Shown: positions 24,666 to 33,386 of the stretch, one piece after another
How the letters are laid out: the number at the start of each line of letters is the position of its first letter
Position numbering within the stretch: the first letter of the stretch is position 1
Source: an uncultured Acidimicrobiales bacterium
GTDB lineage: Bacteria > Actinomycetota > Acidimicrobiia > Acidimicrobiales > SZUA-35
Reading direction: 5' to 3'
DNA length: 37,825 bases
NCBI GenBank assembly: GCA_937930695.1
Contig: CALHCB010000102.1
Span: 1 to 37,825, forward strand
The notes under the pieces: generated by a model
What the model saw: the letters and a program-made list of their open reading frames with translations, nothing else
The model's database searches: none
What the model was told of the DNA's origin: nothing
Made by a program: the position numbers and the translations under genes

Positions 24666-25568
24666 ATGGGAGATACTTCAGCGAACACAGAGCACGCAAC
24701 CGGTACGGTTCGGGTCAAGCGAGGTTTGGCCGAAATGCTCAAGGGCGGCGTCATCATGGACGTCGTGAATGCCGAGCAGGCGAAGATCGCCGAGGATGCC
24801 GGGGCCGTTGCGGTCATGGCCCTCGAGCGGGTTCCGGCTGACATCCGTGTCGACGGCGGCGTGGCCCGTATGTCTGATCCGGAGATGATCGATGGCATCC
24901 AAGCCGTTTGCACCATTCCTGTGATGGCGAAGGCCCGTATTGGTCACTTCGTTGAAGCCCAGATTCTTCAGGCGCTCGGAGTCGACTACGTCGATGAGTC
25001 CGAGGTGCTGACCCCCGCAGACGAAACCCACCACATCGACAAGTTCGCCTTTGACGTGCCGTTCGTCTGCGGCGCCACCAATCTCGGCGAGGCGCTTCGG
25101 CGCATCAGCGAGGGTGCCTGCATGATCCGTTCGAAGGGTGAAGCAGGCACTGGCGACGTCGTGCAGGCTGTGCGTCACCTTCGTTCGATCCTCGGCGACA
25201 TCAAGAAGATCGGCCAAGCTGACGAGCCGGAGCTGTTCGAGTGGGCCAAGCAGCTTCAGGCCCCGCTTCCGCTCGTGCAGGAGATCGCCGAGACGGGCAA
25301 GCTGCCGGTCCCGATGTTCTGTGCCGGTGGCTTGGCCACGCCCGCAGATGCCGCGCTTGCGATGCAGCTCGGTGCGGAGTCTGTCTTTGTCGGATCGGGA
25401 ATCTTCAAGAGCGACGATCCCGCACCTCGAGCCAAGGCGATTGTCGAGGCGACCACGAACTTCATGGATGCCGATCTGTTGGCCAAGGTGTCCCGAGGAC
25501 TCGGTGCGCCGATGACCGGCATCAACATGGACGAAGTCAACGTCAAGTTCGAAGACCGCGGCTGGTAG
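24666..25568 (+). CDS. pdxS: Pyridoxal 5'-phosphate synthase lyase subunit PdxS
   Basis: Makes PLP from ribose 5-phosphate, glyceraldehyde 3-phosphate and ammonia delivered by PdxT (DXP-independent vitamin B6 route); soluble dodecameric TIM barrel. The 300 residues include [19 protein letters not shown] (Asp32), [12 protein letters not shown], and MAKARIGHF with Lys89 corresponding to the lysine that binds ribose 5-phosphate. The tail carries [13 protein letters not shown] and [10 protein letters not shown] for the phosphate site. The first 14 residues are a variable N-terminus. PdxT follows after 18 nt, the usual pair. Confidence 0.96.
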   Translation: MGDTSANTEHATGTVRVKRGLAEMLKGGVIMDVVNAEQAKIAEDAGAVAVMALERVPADIRVDGGVARMSDPEMIDGIQAVCTIPVMAKARIGHFVEAQILQALGVDYVDESEVLTPADETHHIDKFAFDVPFVCGATNLGEALRRISEGACMIRSKGEAGTGDVVQAVRHLRSILGDIKKIGQADEPELFEWAKQLQAPLPLVQEIAETGKLPVPMFCAGGLATPADAALAMQLGAESVFVGSGIFKSDDPAPRAKAIVEATTNFMDADLLAKVSRGLGAPMTGINMDEVNVKFEDRGW

Positions 25569-25586
25569 CCGAGGTTGAACTCGAGA

Positions 25587-26171
25587 ATGCTTGGCGTTCT
25601 GGCTCTTCAGGGAGCATTCGCTCGTCATGTCGAGGTTCTGCATGGCTGCGGAGTCGACGCCATCGAAGTCCGAACTCCCGAGCAACTCGACTCGGTCGAC
25701 GCGCTCGTGATCCCAGGCGGTGAGTCCTCGACAATGAGCAAGCTCATCGACTCGAATGGTCTTCGTGGGGCGCTGTCTGAACGACTCGCGGCGGCAATGC
25801 CCGCGTTCGGGACGTGCGCAGGCATGATCTTGCTCGCAGACGAGGTACTCGACGGTCGAGCCGACCAGGCATCGTTCGGCGTGATCGATATCGCGGTGCG
25901 CCGCAACGGCTACGGCCGGCAGATCGATTCGTTTGAATCCGACCTTCTCATCGACGGAATCGATGGCGGCGAAGCCGTTGATGACTTTCGGGCGGTGTTC
26001 ATCCGGGCACCGATCGTCGAGCGAGTCGGCAACGGCGTCGAGGTGTTGGCATCAGTCGATGGAACGCCCGTTGTCTGTCGTTCCGGCACAACGCTGGTCT
26101 CGTCTTTTCATCCCGAACTGACCAACGACGATCGGCTCCACCGACTCTTCCTCGATCACGTCGCTGGCTGA
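25587..26171 (+). CDS. pdxT: Pyridoxal 5'-phosphate synthase glutaminase subunit PdxT
   Basis: Hydrolyses glutamine and channels ammonia to PdxS. The 194 residues from ATG 25587 have the class I glutaminase triad: nucleophile Cys77 in GTCAGM, and His175 and Glu177 in SFHPEL. The PGGESST oxyanion region (43-49) and FIRAP are also conserved. A TTG 12 nt upstream (25575) is an alternative start, but the ATG gives the family's normal N-terminus (MLGVLALQG). Its last 16 bases overlap the 3' end of the convergent cyclase gene. Confidence 0.95.
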   Translation: MLGVLALQGAFARHVEVLHGCGVDAIEVRTPEQLDSVDALVIPGGESSTMSKLIDSNGLRGALSERLAAAMPAFGTCAGMILLADEVLDGRADQASFGVIDIAVRRNGYGRQIDSFESDLLIDGIDGGEAVDDFRAVFIRAPIVERVGNGVEVLASVDGTPVVCRSGTTLVSSFHPELTNDDRLHRLFLDHVAG

Positions 26172-29100
26172 TCGGCTTCGACTCTCCAGCCTCGATCTCC
26201 CCAACGATGATCCATGTGATCGACGATCTCGTCGATCACTGGCGTGTTCTCGGGCAGATAGAGCTGGAGTCGATACTGGTCGGCGATCTGGCGGGCAAAC
26301 GCCTGCACGTCCCCAGCGCCTGACGGGTGGTGGTGGACCGCCGACAACCCGGCGGTCCCGAGGTCGATCTGGCCTTCCTCGACGGCGAGCGCGCTGAGGC
26401 CGATGACCGAGCGAAGTGCCTCCCGTATTGCCCCGCACCGAGCTGCCTCATCAAGCCCGTGATAGAACTCGCCTCCTGCTCGCTCCATGTGGTCGAGCTC
26501 CAGCGACGCTTGGCCCTGGTAGTTCCAGCCAGCAGCGACTCGCTCAGGATCGCCTCTTCGGTGAGCGAGTTCGCGGGCTTGCAAGAACTCATCCCACGCT
26601 TGATGCGGCTGACCGGTTCCCAACAGAGCCAAGCCGCTCTCGATTCTCGCTCGGGCCACGATGCTCATGTCGTTGAGTTCTTGCCCAATTTCGAGCCCCT
26701 CAACTGCCCGTTCGAACCCTGGCTGGTGTTGGCCGATCTGTGTGAGGGCGCGGGCAAGAACCAAGAGGCTTTGGGCTCGCTCCTTGGCGGTAAGGGCGAG
26801 TGAGAATCCGCTACACCGTTCCAGGTTCTCATGCATGATTTCGATGGCAAGCGGGTGGTCGCCTTCGATGGCGGCAAGGTTGCCCAATTGGCGGCGAATC
26901 CCCAGCTCGACCATCGCATCCTCGTCGGTGACGAGATGAGCCTCGCTTTGATGGAGGGCGAGGAGGTCGAGCGCCTCGGCCAGTACCTCGGACCCGCGTT
27001 CACTATCCCCGTCTCGAAAGAATGCGATGCGGGCCAGAACTGCGGCGGCTCGGCCGTGTTCGAACACGCTCAGCGAAGGATCTTCGACCAGAAGTTCGAG
27101 CCGAGATCGAGCATCGTCGTAGCGGCCTGCGACAACCAAGGTCTCGGCTTGCTCGATGCTTACGCGATGATGCACGGCGACCGAGATCCCCGGTTGTTCC
27201 ATGGCTCGTTGATACAGGTCTGCGGCCTCGGCGTGAGCACCTTGGGCATTGGCCAAGCTCGCTGCTCGGCGCAGCCAATCGCAGGCTCCTGGTCCGTCTC
27301 CAGCTTCTGCGAGATGCCGGGCAATGGGCACCGCCTGCTCATCGGATCGCTCAGGACTCACCGTTGAGAGCCATTCGGCCGAGGCCTTGTGGAGCTCCGG
27401 GCGAGCGTCGAGGCTCACCGTTGCGTAGCTGGCCATCCGTGTGAAGTCCTGGGAGAATCCGAACTCACGTCGACCGTCGAAGCGACTCGGAACTCGTTCG
27501 AACAGAAATTCTGCCTCGATGAGATCTGCGAGAATTTTGTTCGCTTCGTCGTCGGTCAGCCCGCACATCGATGCAACAAGGTCATGCCAGAAGTACCGAC
27601 CGACCACGCTTGCTCGACGCAACAACATGTCGTGGCTCGAAGGAAGGTGGTCGAGGCGGCTTTGGAGGACGCCGGTGAGCGTCGTTGGTAAGTTCTCCAG
27701 CGAGATCTCACCAGAGCTGACCTGCCAGATCGGGCCCGGCACGATGATGCCGTCATCGATCAGCATTTTGATGAGCTCTTCGATGTGAAACGGACTGCCG
27801 TCGGCCCGACCGACAATGGCATCACGCAGCTCCGCTGGCACCTCGGGGCAGAGCCGCAGGATGTCGTCGACGAGCGCCGCGGCATGTTCGTCGCTGAGCG
27901 CATTGAGCGAGACGATGTCGTGGCGCGGCGCGAGTGAACTCGTGGTGAGCCACGAGCGACGGGTTGCTCGCATCTCCGGCCGGGCTGAGGCGATGATACG
28001 AAGACCGGTTGGACCATCAGCGAGGAGTTCTTCCAACACATCAAGCGATACCGCATCGGCCCAGTGCAGATCCTCGAGGACCAACAGCGTCCTGCGTTCG
28101 CTCATCAGGGCCGTCAGCAATTCAAGGAGTTCGCGTCGAGCCGCCAAACTCCGACCCTGGCTGAGATCTGAGATCTCGTGGTTGCTCGGCGTGCCGATTC
28201 CCGTGAGCCAGCCGACAGTTTGTGCGGTTCGTCGCCCGACTTCTCCTGCGACCTCGGTGAGCCCCGCAGTCAGCTTCTGGTTCGCCATCACCGGGTCCTC
28301 AGACTCGGTGATGGCGAATTGATGGGACAACATCGAACGAATGAGGTGATAGGGGCGGTCTCGAGTGTCCGGCCGGCACCGAGCCTCGAAGGTCACGATG
28401 TGGTGGTCATTCGCATCGATCCAGTCGCGGTGTTCCTCGATGAGGCGCGACTTGCCCAGGCCTGGCGCTCCGACCAAAACCGCAATGCCCGTTCCCTCAG
28501 ATCCCTTGCCGTCATCGGAGCGGAACACGGTTTGGTGCCCGTGTGCCAGAACTGCCATGTGCGGGTCACGGCCAACGAGCGAGGTGTCGATTCCCTCAAC
28601 CCCTCGACGCCGGATTCGTCCGGTTCCACTCTGCTCTGCGACCACGACGTAGACCGCCACGGGTTGACGGCGTCCTTTGAGCGGAACCTCGCCTCCCTCG
28701 ACTATTTCGAAGCTGCCGGTGACCTGGTGGAGGGTCTGACGGCTGATCAAGACCTGCCCGGGTTCCGCCAAACTCTCGAGGCGGGCCGCGACATTGACCG
28801 TGTCGCCGATTGCGGAGAATTCGTCGTTCGTGCCGAGCAAGCCAATGTGGACCAGGCCGGTGTGGAGGCCGATCGACATCTGGGCCTCGCTTCGAACGTC
28901 ACCGGCCTTCACCCCTTCGGCCTTGAGATACTCGATTGCTTCGAGTCCTGCGCGTACCGCCTCGATCGCGTCGTCTTCTTCGGACCGTTCACCACCCCAG
29001 ATCGCCATTACCCCGTCACCCATGTGGGTGATCACTCGACCACGGTGCCGGGTGATGATCGCATCGACCTCATCCCAGAATTCCGACAGCAGACCAAGGA

Positions 29101-29356
29101 CCTGCTCGGGATCGAGCCCTTCGGAGAGCGTGGTGTAGCCCGACAGGTCGGCAAACATGGCCGTGACCTGGCGTCGCCCGGAACGGCCGGTGTCAAGAAA
29201 TCCGCTGAGTTGGGTGTGGAGCGCGGACAACGTCGTGTCTGCGACGGTGTCACCCAGAGCACCTCGAAATGCCTCAATCACCGAGATCGCGTGTTCGACC
29301 TCTTCCCTGCTGTTCGATTTGGTTGGTGACTGACTGTCTGTGCCCTCGGCGGCCAT
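26156..29356 (-). CDS. Class III nucleotidyl cyclase fused to STAND/AAA ATPase and TPR-like region
   Basis: Large cytoplasmic signalling protein of 1066 residues. Residues 62-240 form a class III cyclase homology domain: metal-binding Asp70 (FADLSGYT) and Asp114 (HMGDGVMAIWG), and transition-state Asn188 and Arg192 (GDTVNVAARLES). The two purine-selecting positions, normally Lys and Asp in adenylyl cyclases, are Thr110 and Ser181. An ATPase follows with Walker A GAPGLGKS (296-303) and Walker B LLVLEDLHWAD (424-433). From about 650 on is an alpha-helical repeat region with TPR-like periodicity (AEAADLYQRAME, GWNYQGQASLELDHM). There is no DNA-binding domain. The start is ATG 29356 with a TANNNT box 9 nt upstream. 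The metal site suggests activity, but the product nucleotide is uncertain. Confidence 0.87.
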   Translation of the reverse strand: MAAEGTDSQSPTKSNSREEVEHAISVIEAFRGALGDTVADTTLSALHTQLSGFLDTGRSGRRQVTAMFADLSGYTTLSEGLDPEQVLGLLSEFWDEVDAIITRHRGRVITHMGDGVMAIWGGERSEEDDAIEAVRAGLEAIEYLKAEGVKAGDVRSEAQMSIGLHTGLVHIGLLGTNDEFSAIGDTVNVAARLESLAEPGQVLISRQTLHQVTGSFEIVEGGEVPLKGRRQPVAVYVVVAEQSGTGRIRRRGVEGIDTSLVGRDPHMAVLAHGHQTVFRSDDGKGSEGTGIAVLVGAPGLGKSRLIEEHRDWIDANDHHIVTFEARCRPDTRDRPYHLIRSMLSHQFAITESEDPVMANQKLTAGLTEVAGEVGRRTAQTVGWLTGIGTPSNHEISDLSQGRSLAARRELLELLTALMSERRTLLVLEDLHWADAVSLDVLEELLADGPTGLRIIASARPEMRATRRSWLTTSSLAPRHDIVSLNALSDEHAAALVDDILRLCPEVPAELRDAIVGRADGSPFHIEELIKMLIDDGIIVPGPIWQVSSGEISLENLPTTLTGVLQSRLDHLPSSHDMLLRRASVVGRYFWHDLVASMCGLTDDEANKILADLIEAEFLFERVPSRFDGRREFGFSQDFTRMASYATVSLDARPELHKASAEWLSTVSPERSDEQAVPIARHLAEAGDGPGACDWLRRAASLANAQGAHAEAADLYQRAMEQPGISVAVHHRVSIEQAETLVVAGRYDDARSRLELLVEDPSLSVFEHGRAAAVLARIAFFRDGDSERGSEVLAEALDLLALHQSEAHLVTDEDAMVELGIRRQLGNLAAIEGDHPLAIEIMHENLERCSGFSLALTAKERAQSLLVLARALTQIGQHQPGFERAVEGLEIGQELNDMSIVARARIESGLALLGTGQPHQAWDEFLQARELAHRRGDPERVAAGWNYQGQASLELDHMERAGGEFYHGLDEAARCGAIREALRSVIGLSALAVEEGQIDLGTAGLSAVHHHPSGAGDVQAFARQIADQYRLQLYLPENTPVIDEIVDHMDHRWGDRGWRVEADQPAT

Positions 29357-29365
29357 CGGCCAACC

Positions 29366-29371
29366 ACACTA
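29366..29371 (-). promoter_or_regulatory. Candidate -10 box of the cyclase gene
   Basis: On the minus strand TAGTGT ends 9 nt before the ATG at 29356. It lies in the 83-nt divergent gap shared with yebC. Confidence 0.4.
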
Positions 29372-29427
29372 GGGGTCTCCTCTCGAATCTCAGAACATGC
29401 TTTCCCACACTGGGGACGGGGCTTCGT

Positions 29428-29433
29428 TACACT
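29428..29433 (+). promoter_or_regulatory. Candidate -10 box, leaderless yebC
   Basis: TACACT ends 6 nt before the ATG at 29440, the same hexamer as at pdxS. Confidence 0.55.
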
Positions 29434-29439
29434 GCCGCC

Positions 29440-30192
29440 ATGTCGGGTCATTCCAAATGGGCAACGATCAAGCACAAGAAGGGCGCGGCTGATGTCAAGC
29501 GCGGAAAGCTCTTCGCAAAGCTGATCAAACAGGTCGAAGTTGCCGCCCGCTCCGGCGGTGGTGATCCCGATGCCAACCCGAATCTGCGCACGATGTTTCA
29601 GAAGGCCCGAGACAACTCGGTACCTCTCGACACCATTGAGCGAGCGGTCAAACGAGGAACCGGCGAACTCGAGGGCGTCAACTACGAAAACATCACCTAC
29701 GAGGGCTATGCCCCGGGTGGTGTTGCGCTGCTGATCGATGTCCTGTCCGACAATCGGAATCGATCCGGCTCTGAGATCCGTTCGTTGCTTTCGAAGAACG
29801 GTGGATCACTCGCAGAACCTGGCTCGGTGGCCTGGCAATTCGAGCGCAAGGGCGTCGTCAAGGTCTCGAAGGCGGCCGCAGAAGACGACGTCATGATGGT
29901 GGGCATCGAGAACGGGGCAGAAGACGTCGAAGACCACGACGAGTTGTGGCAGGTCACCTGCGAGCCGACCGACGTCAACGATCTGCGAACCGCACTCGAG
30001 GAAGCCGGTATCGAAGTCCTCGAATCAGACACGACCATGATGCCGACCAACACTGTTCCCATGACTGATGCCACCGACGTGTCCGCCGTGCTGCGCTTGG
30101 TCGACATCTTGGATGACCACGATGACGTCCAAGACATCTACTCGAACATCGAACTTGACGACGATGTGATGGCCGGTATCGACCTCGGGTAG
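29440..30192 (+). CDS. yebC: YebC/PmpR family protein (TACO1-like)
   Basis: The family has been described both as DNA-binding transcription regulators and as ribosome-associated factors helping translation of difficult sequences; which applies here is unknown. The 250 residues from ATG 29440 open with the hallmark MSGHSKWATIKHKKGAADVKR and show the three-domain YebC pattern, including GGGDPDANPNLR, YEGYAPGGVALLI and NRNRSGSEIRSLLSKNGGS. The frame is open upstream to 29269, but family length and the -10 box place the start at 29440. Its position between pdxT and ruvC matches mycobacteria, where yebC also precedes the ruv genes. The stop is 2 nt from the end of the convergent ABC permease gene. 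Confidence 0.95.
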   Translation: MSGHSKWATIKHKKGAADVKRGKLFAKLIKQVEVAARSGGGDPDANPNLRTMFQKARDNSVPLDTIERAVKRGTGELEGVNYENITYEGYAPGGVALLIDVLSDNRNRSGSEIRSLLSKNGGSLAEPGSVAWQFERKGVVKVSKAAAEDDVMMVGIENGAEDVEDHDELWQVTCEPTDVNDLRTALEEAGIEVLESDTTMMPTNTVPMTDATDVSAVLRLVDILDDHDDVQDIYSNIELDDDVMAGIDLG

Positions 30193-30194
30193 GT

Positions 30195-31097
30195 CTAGAT
30201 GCCGCTGGCAACGCCCAGCAGGCGTGAGCGGGTCACGGATCGAACGCCACGAGACAAACTGAAGATGGCGATCATCCAGGCCACGCCGCCGAGAACGAGG
30301 GGCACCCAACCGGCGCCGAACAAGACGCCGGTGGCTTGGCTGTAAGCGATCATGATGAGGGGGAGGCTGACGAGTCCGGAGGCCTGCTGCGCAGCAGCCG
30401 TTGACTTGACGCGGGCCGACAGCCGAAGCACGAGCGACAAGCAAATTGCCAAGAACGGTGGCAGGACCCACAAGATCATGATCCACCACTGAGCGGTCGG
30501 GAAGAACCAGCCGCCAACTTCTGGACCAACGGTGACGTTGACGATGATCGAGTACAACCCGAAACCTACGGCAGTCGTGACGTAGCCAGGTATGAGGCTG
30601 GCGATCAGTTTGCCCATGTAGATCTCGCGAGCTCCAGCGGGGGAGTGAGCCAGGAACTCTCCGGTTCCTCGCTCTCGCTCGCCGACGATGGTTGCCGCTC
30701 CGACTGCGGTCGAAATGGTGAGTGGAACGATGACCGCCACGGGGGCAAAGAGGAAGACCGCCAGGGCATACCCCGTCTGCCCTTCGGGACTTTCGCCTCG
30801 GAGCTGGGACTGAGCGGACTCGGGAAGTACTTCGAGCGTCTCGGAGACACGAGCCACAACCTCGACGTCGCCGATCTTGGTGATCGTGAAGAGGAGGATG
30901 GCAGGGATGATCACGAAGAAGAACGATCCGAGCAGCGTCATGGGGACCCAGAAGTCCTTGGCCTGAATCAGCTGCTTCAGATCGGTGCGGGCCACGGTAA
31001 GTGTGCGGCCCCAGTTCATCGGGGCGGTTTCGCGGGCATCGCGTTTGCGGCCGGAGTCGTGCGCGTGGCGGGCTTTGGGAGTGCGTGTCTTCGCCAT
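30195..31097 (-). CDS. ABC-2 type transporter permease
   Basis: Membrane subunit of an ABC exporter, 300 residues. A basic cytoplasmic N-terminus (1-35) precedes about six hydrophobic helices. The first helix (about 52-73) is followed by an extracytoplasmic loop of about 40 residues. ERERGTGEFLAHSPAGAREIYMGK is the typical coupling segment of NatB/ABC-2 permeases. It lies 1 nt downstream of its ATPase gene on the same strand, so both form one operon. The substrate cannot be read; relatives export Na+, drugs or lipids. It converges on yebC with 2 nt between. Confidence 0.87.
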   Translation of the reverse strand: MAKTRTPKARHAHDSGRKRDARETAPMNWGRTLTVARTDLKQLIQAKDFWVPMTLLGSFFFVIIPAILLFTITKIGDVEVVARVSETLEVLPESAQSQLRGESPEGQTGYALAVFLFAPVAVIVPLTISTAVGAATIVGERERGTGEFLAHSPAGAREIYMGKLIASLIPGYVTTAVGFGLYSIIVNVTVGPEVGGWFFPTAQWWIMILWVLPPFLAICLSLVLRLSARVKSTAAAQQASGLVSLPLIMIAYSQATGVLFGAGWVPLVLGGVAWMIAIFSLSRGVRSVTRSRLLGVASGI

Positions 31098-31098
31098 G

Positions 31099-32121
31099 TC
31101 AGTTCCGTCCTGGTGCGCCAGAGGTGGTCAGTTCGCGTGAAGGACGTCCTGTCGATCCACCCGGTGGTGGAATCTCGTCTCCCGATGAACCTTGTTCTCT
31201 CCGTACTGCGAAGTACAGGTCCTCGAGCGTCGGGTTGAACGGCACGACGCTCGTCACTCGGACGCCACGGTTTGTCAGCGACGCCAGCAGTTCTGGAACA
31301 CGATCGAGGGTGTCGACTTCGAGGCGAGCGGAGTCGTTTGCCCGTTCAAGGGCTTCCACACCAGCTTCTTGTCCGAGGAGATCGAGATCGGCGCCGTTGG
31401 TGGCGCTGATGTGCACCACGGGTGTCGGCCAGTAGCGCTTCGAGAGTTCGCCGGGTTGACCCGAGAGCAAGCTTGTTCCGTGCTGCATGACGACGACTTC
31501 GTCCGCCAGACCTTCTGCCTCGAGGAGGAGGTGCGTGCACATGAGAACGGTGCGGCCATCGCCGGTCATGTCGCGAATCAGCTCGAGCACGGCGACCGCC
31601 GATTCAGGATCGAGGCCCGATGTTGGTTCGTCGAGGAGCAAGAGCTCGGGGTCATGGAGGATCGACCGGGCAAGGGCCAATCGAGTTTTCATGCCGGTTG
31701 AGTAGCCACCGACCTGATGATCCAGTGCAGCATCGATCCCAAAGACCTGTGCAGCCTCTCGAATTCGGTCGTTCGCTGCATCGCGCCGACCGAGCCCGTA
31801 GAGCTCTGCGGCATAGCGCAGGTTGTCCCAACCCGAGAGCCGGTCGTACAAAGAGGGTTTGGCGGAGACCACGCCACATCGACGTCGAACGTCCTCGCCA
31901 TCGGCTGTTGCCGGATCAAGACCAAAGACCCGTGCGGTCCCTTCGTCGGGTGCCAACGCTCCGGTGATCATCCTGATTGCCGTGGTCTTGCCCGCACCAT
32001 TGGGGCCGAGAAGGACGGTGATGGAGCCCTTCGGCACCTCGATGGTCAGGTTGGTAAGAGCTTGGACATCTCCAAACCAGCGACTTACGCCGGCGACATC
32101 CACAATGAGTTCGCGATCCAC
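31099..32121 (-). CDS. ABC transporter ATP-binding protein (ABC-2 / NatA type)
   Basis: Energises the exporter whose permease is encoded 1 nt downstream. The 340 residues have Walker A GPNGAGKTT (39-47), signature YSTGM (140-144) in place of LSGGQ, and Walker B LLLLDEPTSGLD (160-171). The C-terminal domain of about 110 residues is typical of drug/Na+-type ABC-2 ATPases. The Q-loop position reads SAKP, with no glutamine; related ATPases also vary here. The start is GTG 32121, divergent from ruvC across 80 nt. The last 25 residues are Gly/Ser/Pro-rich and probably disordered. The pair interrupts the yebC-ruvC neighbourhood in the opposite orientation. Confidence 0.92.
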   Translation of the reverse strand: MDRELIVDVAGVSRWFGDVQALTNLTIEVPKGSITVLLGPNGAGKTTAIRMITGALAPDEGTARVFGLDPATADGEDVRRRCGVVSAKPSLYDRLSGWDNLRYAAELYGLGRRDAANDRIREAAQVFGIDAALDHQVGGYSTGMKTRLALARSILHDPELLLLDEPTSGLDPESAVAVLELIRDMTGDGRTVLMCTHLLLEAEGLADEVVVMQHGTSLLSGQPGELSKRYWPTPVVHISATNGADLDLLGQEAGVEALERANDSARLEVDTLDRVPELLASLTNRGVRVTSVVPFNPTLEDLYFAVRREQGSSGDEIPPPGGSTGRPSRELTTSGAPGRN

Positions 32122-32188
32122 CCCTCGGTTATCGGGTCAGAAAACCCAACCCTGTAGTCAAGAACCCGAAGCGGTCACGCCGAGGCGC

Positions 32189-32194
32189 TACCGT
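32189..32194 (+). promoter_or_regulatory. Candidate -10 box, leaderless ruvCAB
   Basis: TACCGT ends 7 nt before the GTG at 32202 and probably drives the ruvC-ruvA-ruvB(-queA) run. No obvious LexA box (GAAC-N4-GTTC form) is seen in the 80-nt gap. Confidence 0.5.
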
Positions 32195-32201
32195 CGTACA
32201 G

Positions 32202-32747
32202 GTGTTCGTTCTCGGAATTGACCCCGGCCTGTCCCGGTGTGGGTATGCGGTGCTCGAGCCCGGCCGGCGCGGTCGTTGCCGCCCAGTGGCCATCGGCGTG
32301 ATCCGGACAGAGCCCTCCCGCCCGCTTCCTGAGCGTCTCGTCGAGGTCCGAGACGAGATCCGGAGCTTGCTCGACGAGTTCGATCCTGGCGTCGTGGCGG
32401 TCGAACGGATCTTCTTTCAGAACAACGTACGAACCGCGGTATCGGTCGCCCAGGTAATCGGGGTGGTGATTGCCGAGAGCGCAGGACGCGGCGCTCACGT
32501 CGCTGACTACTCTCCGTCCCAGATCAAGGCAGCGGTGACCGGCGATGGCCGGGCAGACAAACAACAGGTGCAAACAATGGTGCAAACCCTGCTCGGCCTC
32601 TCGGCCGCGCCAAAACCAGCAGACGCTGCCGACGCGGCAGCGGTCGCGCTGTGTCACGTGGCCCACGACCCCCGGGCTACCGCGGGATCGCGCGACGCAT
32701 CCTCAGGCGGAGCAGTACGCGTCTCGCGGCTCGGAGCCCTTCGATGA
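32202..32747 (+). CDS. ruvC: Holliday junction resolvase RuvC
   Basis: Endonuclease that cleaves Holliday junctions in recombination and fork repair, with RuvAB. The 181 residues start MFVLGIDPGLSRCG. Four acidic catalytic residues match E. coli: Asp7, Glu68 (VERIFFQ), Asp141 and Asp144 (DAADAAAVALCH). The start is GTG 32202 behind a -10 box. Its stop overlaps ruvA by 4 nt (ATGA). Confidence 0.96.
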   Translation: MFVLGIDPGLSRCGYAVLEPGRRGRCRPVAIGVIRTEPSRPLPERLVEVRDEIRSLLDEFDPGVVAVERIFFQNNVRTAVSVAQVIGVVIAESAGRGAHVADYSPSQIKAAVTGDGRADKQQVQTMVQTLLGLSAAPKPADAADAAAVALCHVAHDPRATAGSRDASSGGAVRVSRLGALR

Positions 32748-33385
32748 TCGGTTCATTGCGGGGAACGGTCATTGACCGCGACCCAGCATTCGACAAGGGG
32801 CACAGCGAGATCCTTGTCGAGTGCAGTGGGGTCGGCTATCGCACGACGGTCACCACCTCGACGCTCGGATCGGTGTCGCTCGATGCCGAGATCTTCCTGT
32901 TCATCCATCATCACCATTGGGAAGCAGATCAGAAGCTCTACGGATTCCTGACCAGAGATGAGCGCAACGCGTTCGAAGGACTGCTCGGCGCCCACAAGGT
33001 CGGCCCGGCACTGGCCCTGGCGATTCTCAGCACCTATCCGCCGGCGCGTTTGGCTCGGGTGTTGGCCGATGACGATCTTGATGCGTTGTGTGACGTGCCG
33101 GGCGTCGGGAAAAAGACCGCCCAACGATTGCTTGTGGATCTCAAGTCGACGCTGGTGCTTCCCGTGCTCGATACCGCTGATGGCGACCCAATCGATCTCA
33201 CCGAAGCATCGGTTCGATCCGCCGCGTTGAGCGATGTTCGAGCCGCGCTCGTTGCGCTCGGATATGGAACCGACGACATCAAGTCGGCGGTTGCGGCACT
33301 CGACCCGGCCGACATCGAGGCCGCGGGGAGCGAGTCAGGTGGCTTGCTGAAGAAGGCATTGCGGGCGTTGGCGGCCGGGGCCTGA
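32744..33385 (+). CDS. ruvA: Holliday junction branch migration protein RuvA
   Basis: Tetrameric junction-binding subunit that loads RuvB. The 213 residues from ATG 32744 begin MIGSLRGTVIDRD. They have the N-terminal OB fold (1-65), two helix-hairpin-helix motifs (GLLGAHKVGPALALAIL and LCDVPGVGKKTAQRLLVDL), and the C-terminal RuvB-contacting domain (about 165-213; ALVALGYGTDDIKSAV). The reading frame is open further upstream inside ruvC; the ATGA overlap and the family N-terminus fix the start. ruvB follows after 1 nt. Confidence 0.96.
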   Translation: MIGSLRGTVIDRDPAFDKGHSEILVECSGVGYRTTVTTSTLGSVSLDAEIFLFIHHHHWEADQKLYGFLTRDERNAFEGLLGAHKVGPALALAILSTYPPARLARVLADDDLDALCDVPGVGKKTAQRLLVDLKSTLVLPVLDTADGDPIDLTEASVRSAALSDVRAALVALGYGTDDIKSAVAALDPADIEAAGSESGGLLKKALRALAAGA

Positions 33386-33386
33386 C

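Noticed and set aside
28178-29329. Plus-strand open frame (383 codons) opposite the cyclase domain
   Set aside because: It mirrors the conserved cyclase and ATPase coding sequence; no family resemblance of its own.
32651-32743. Upstream start for RuvA within ruvC
   Set aside because: The family N-terminus (MIGSLRG) begins at 32744 and the ATGA overlap with ruvC is the normal arrangement.
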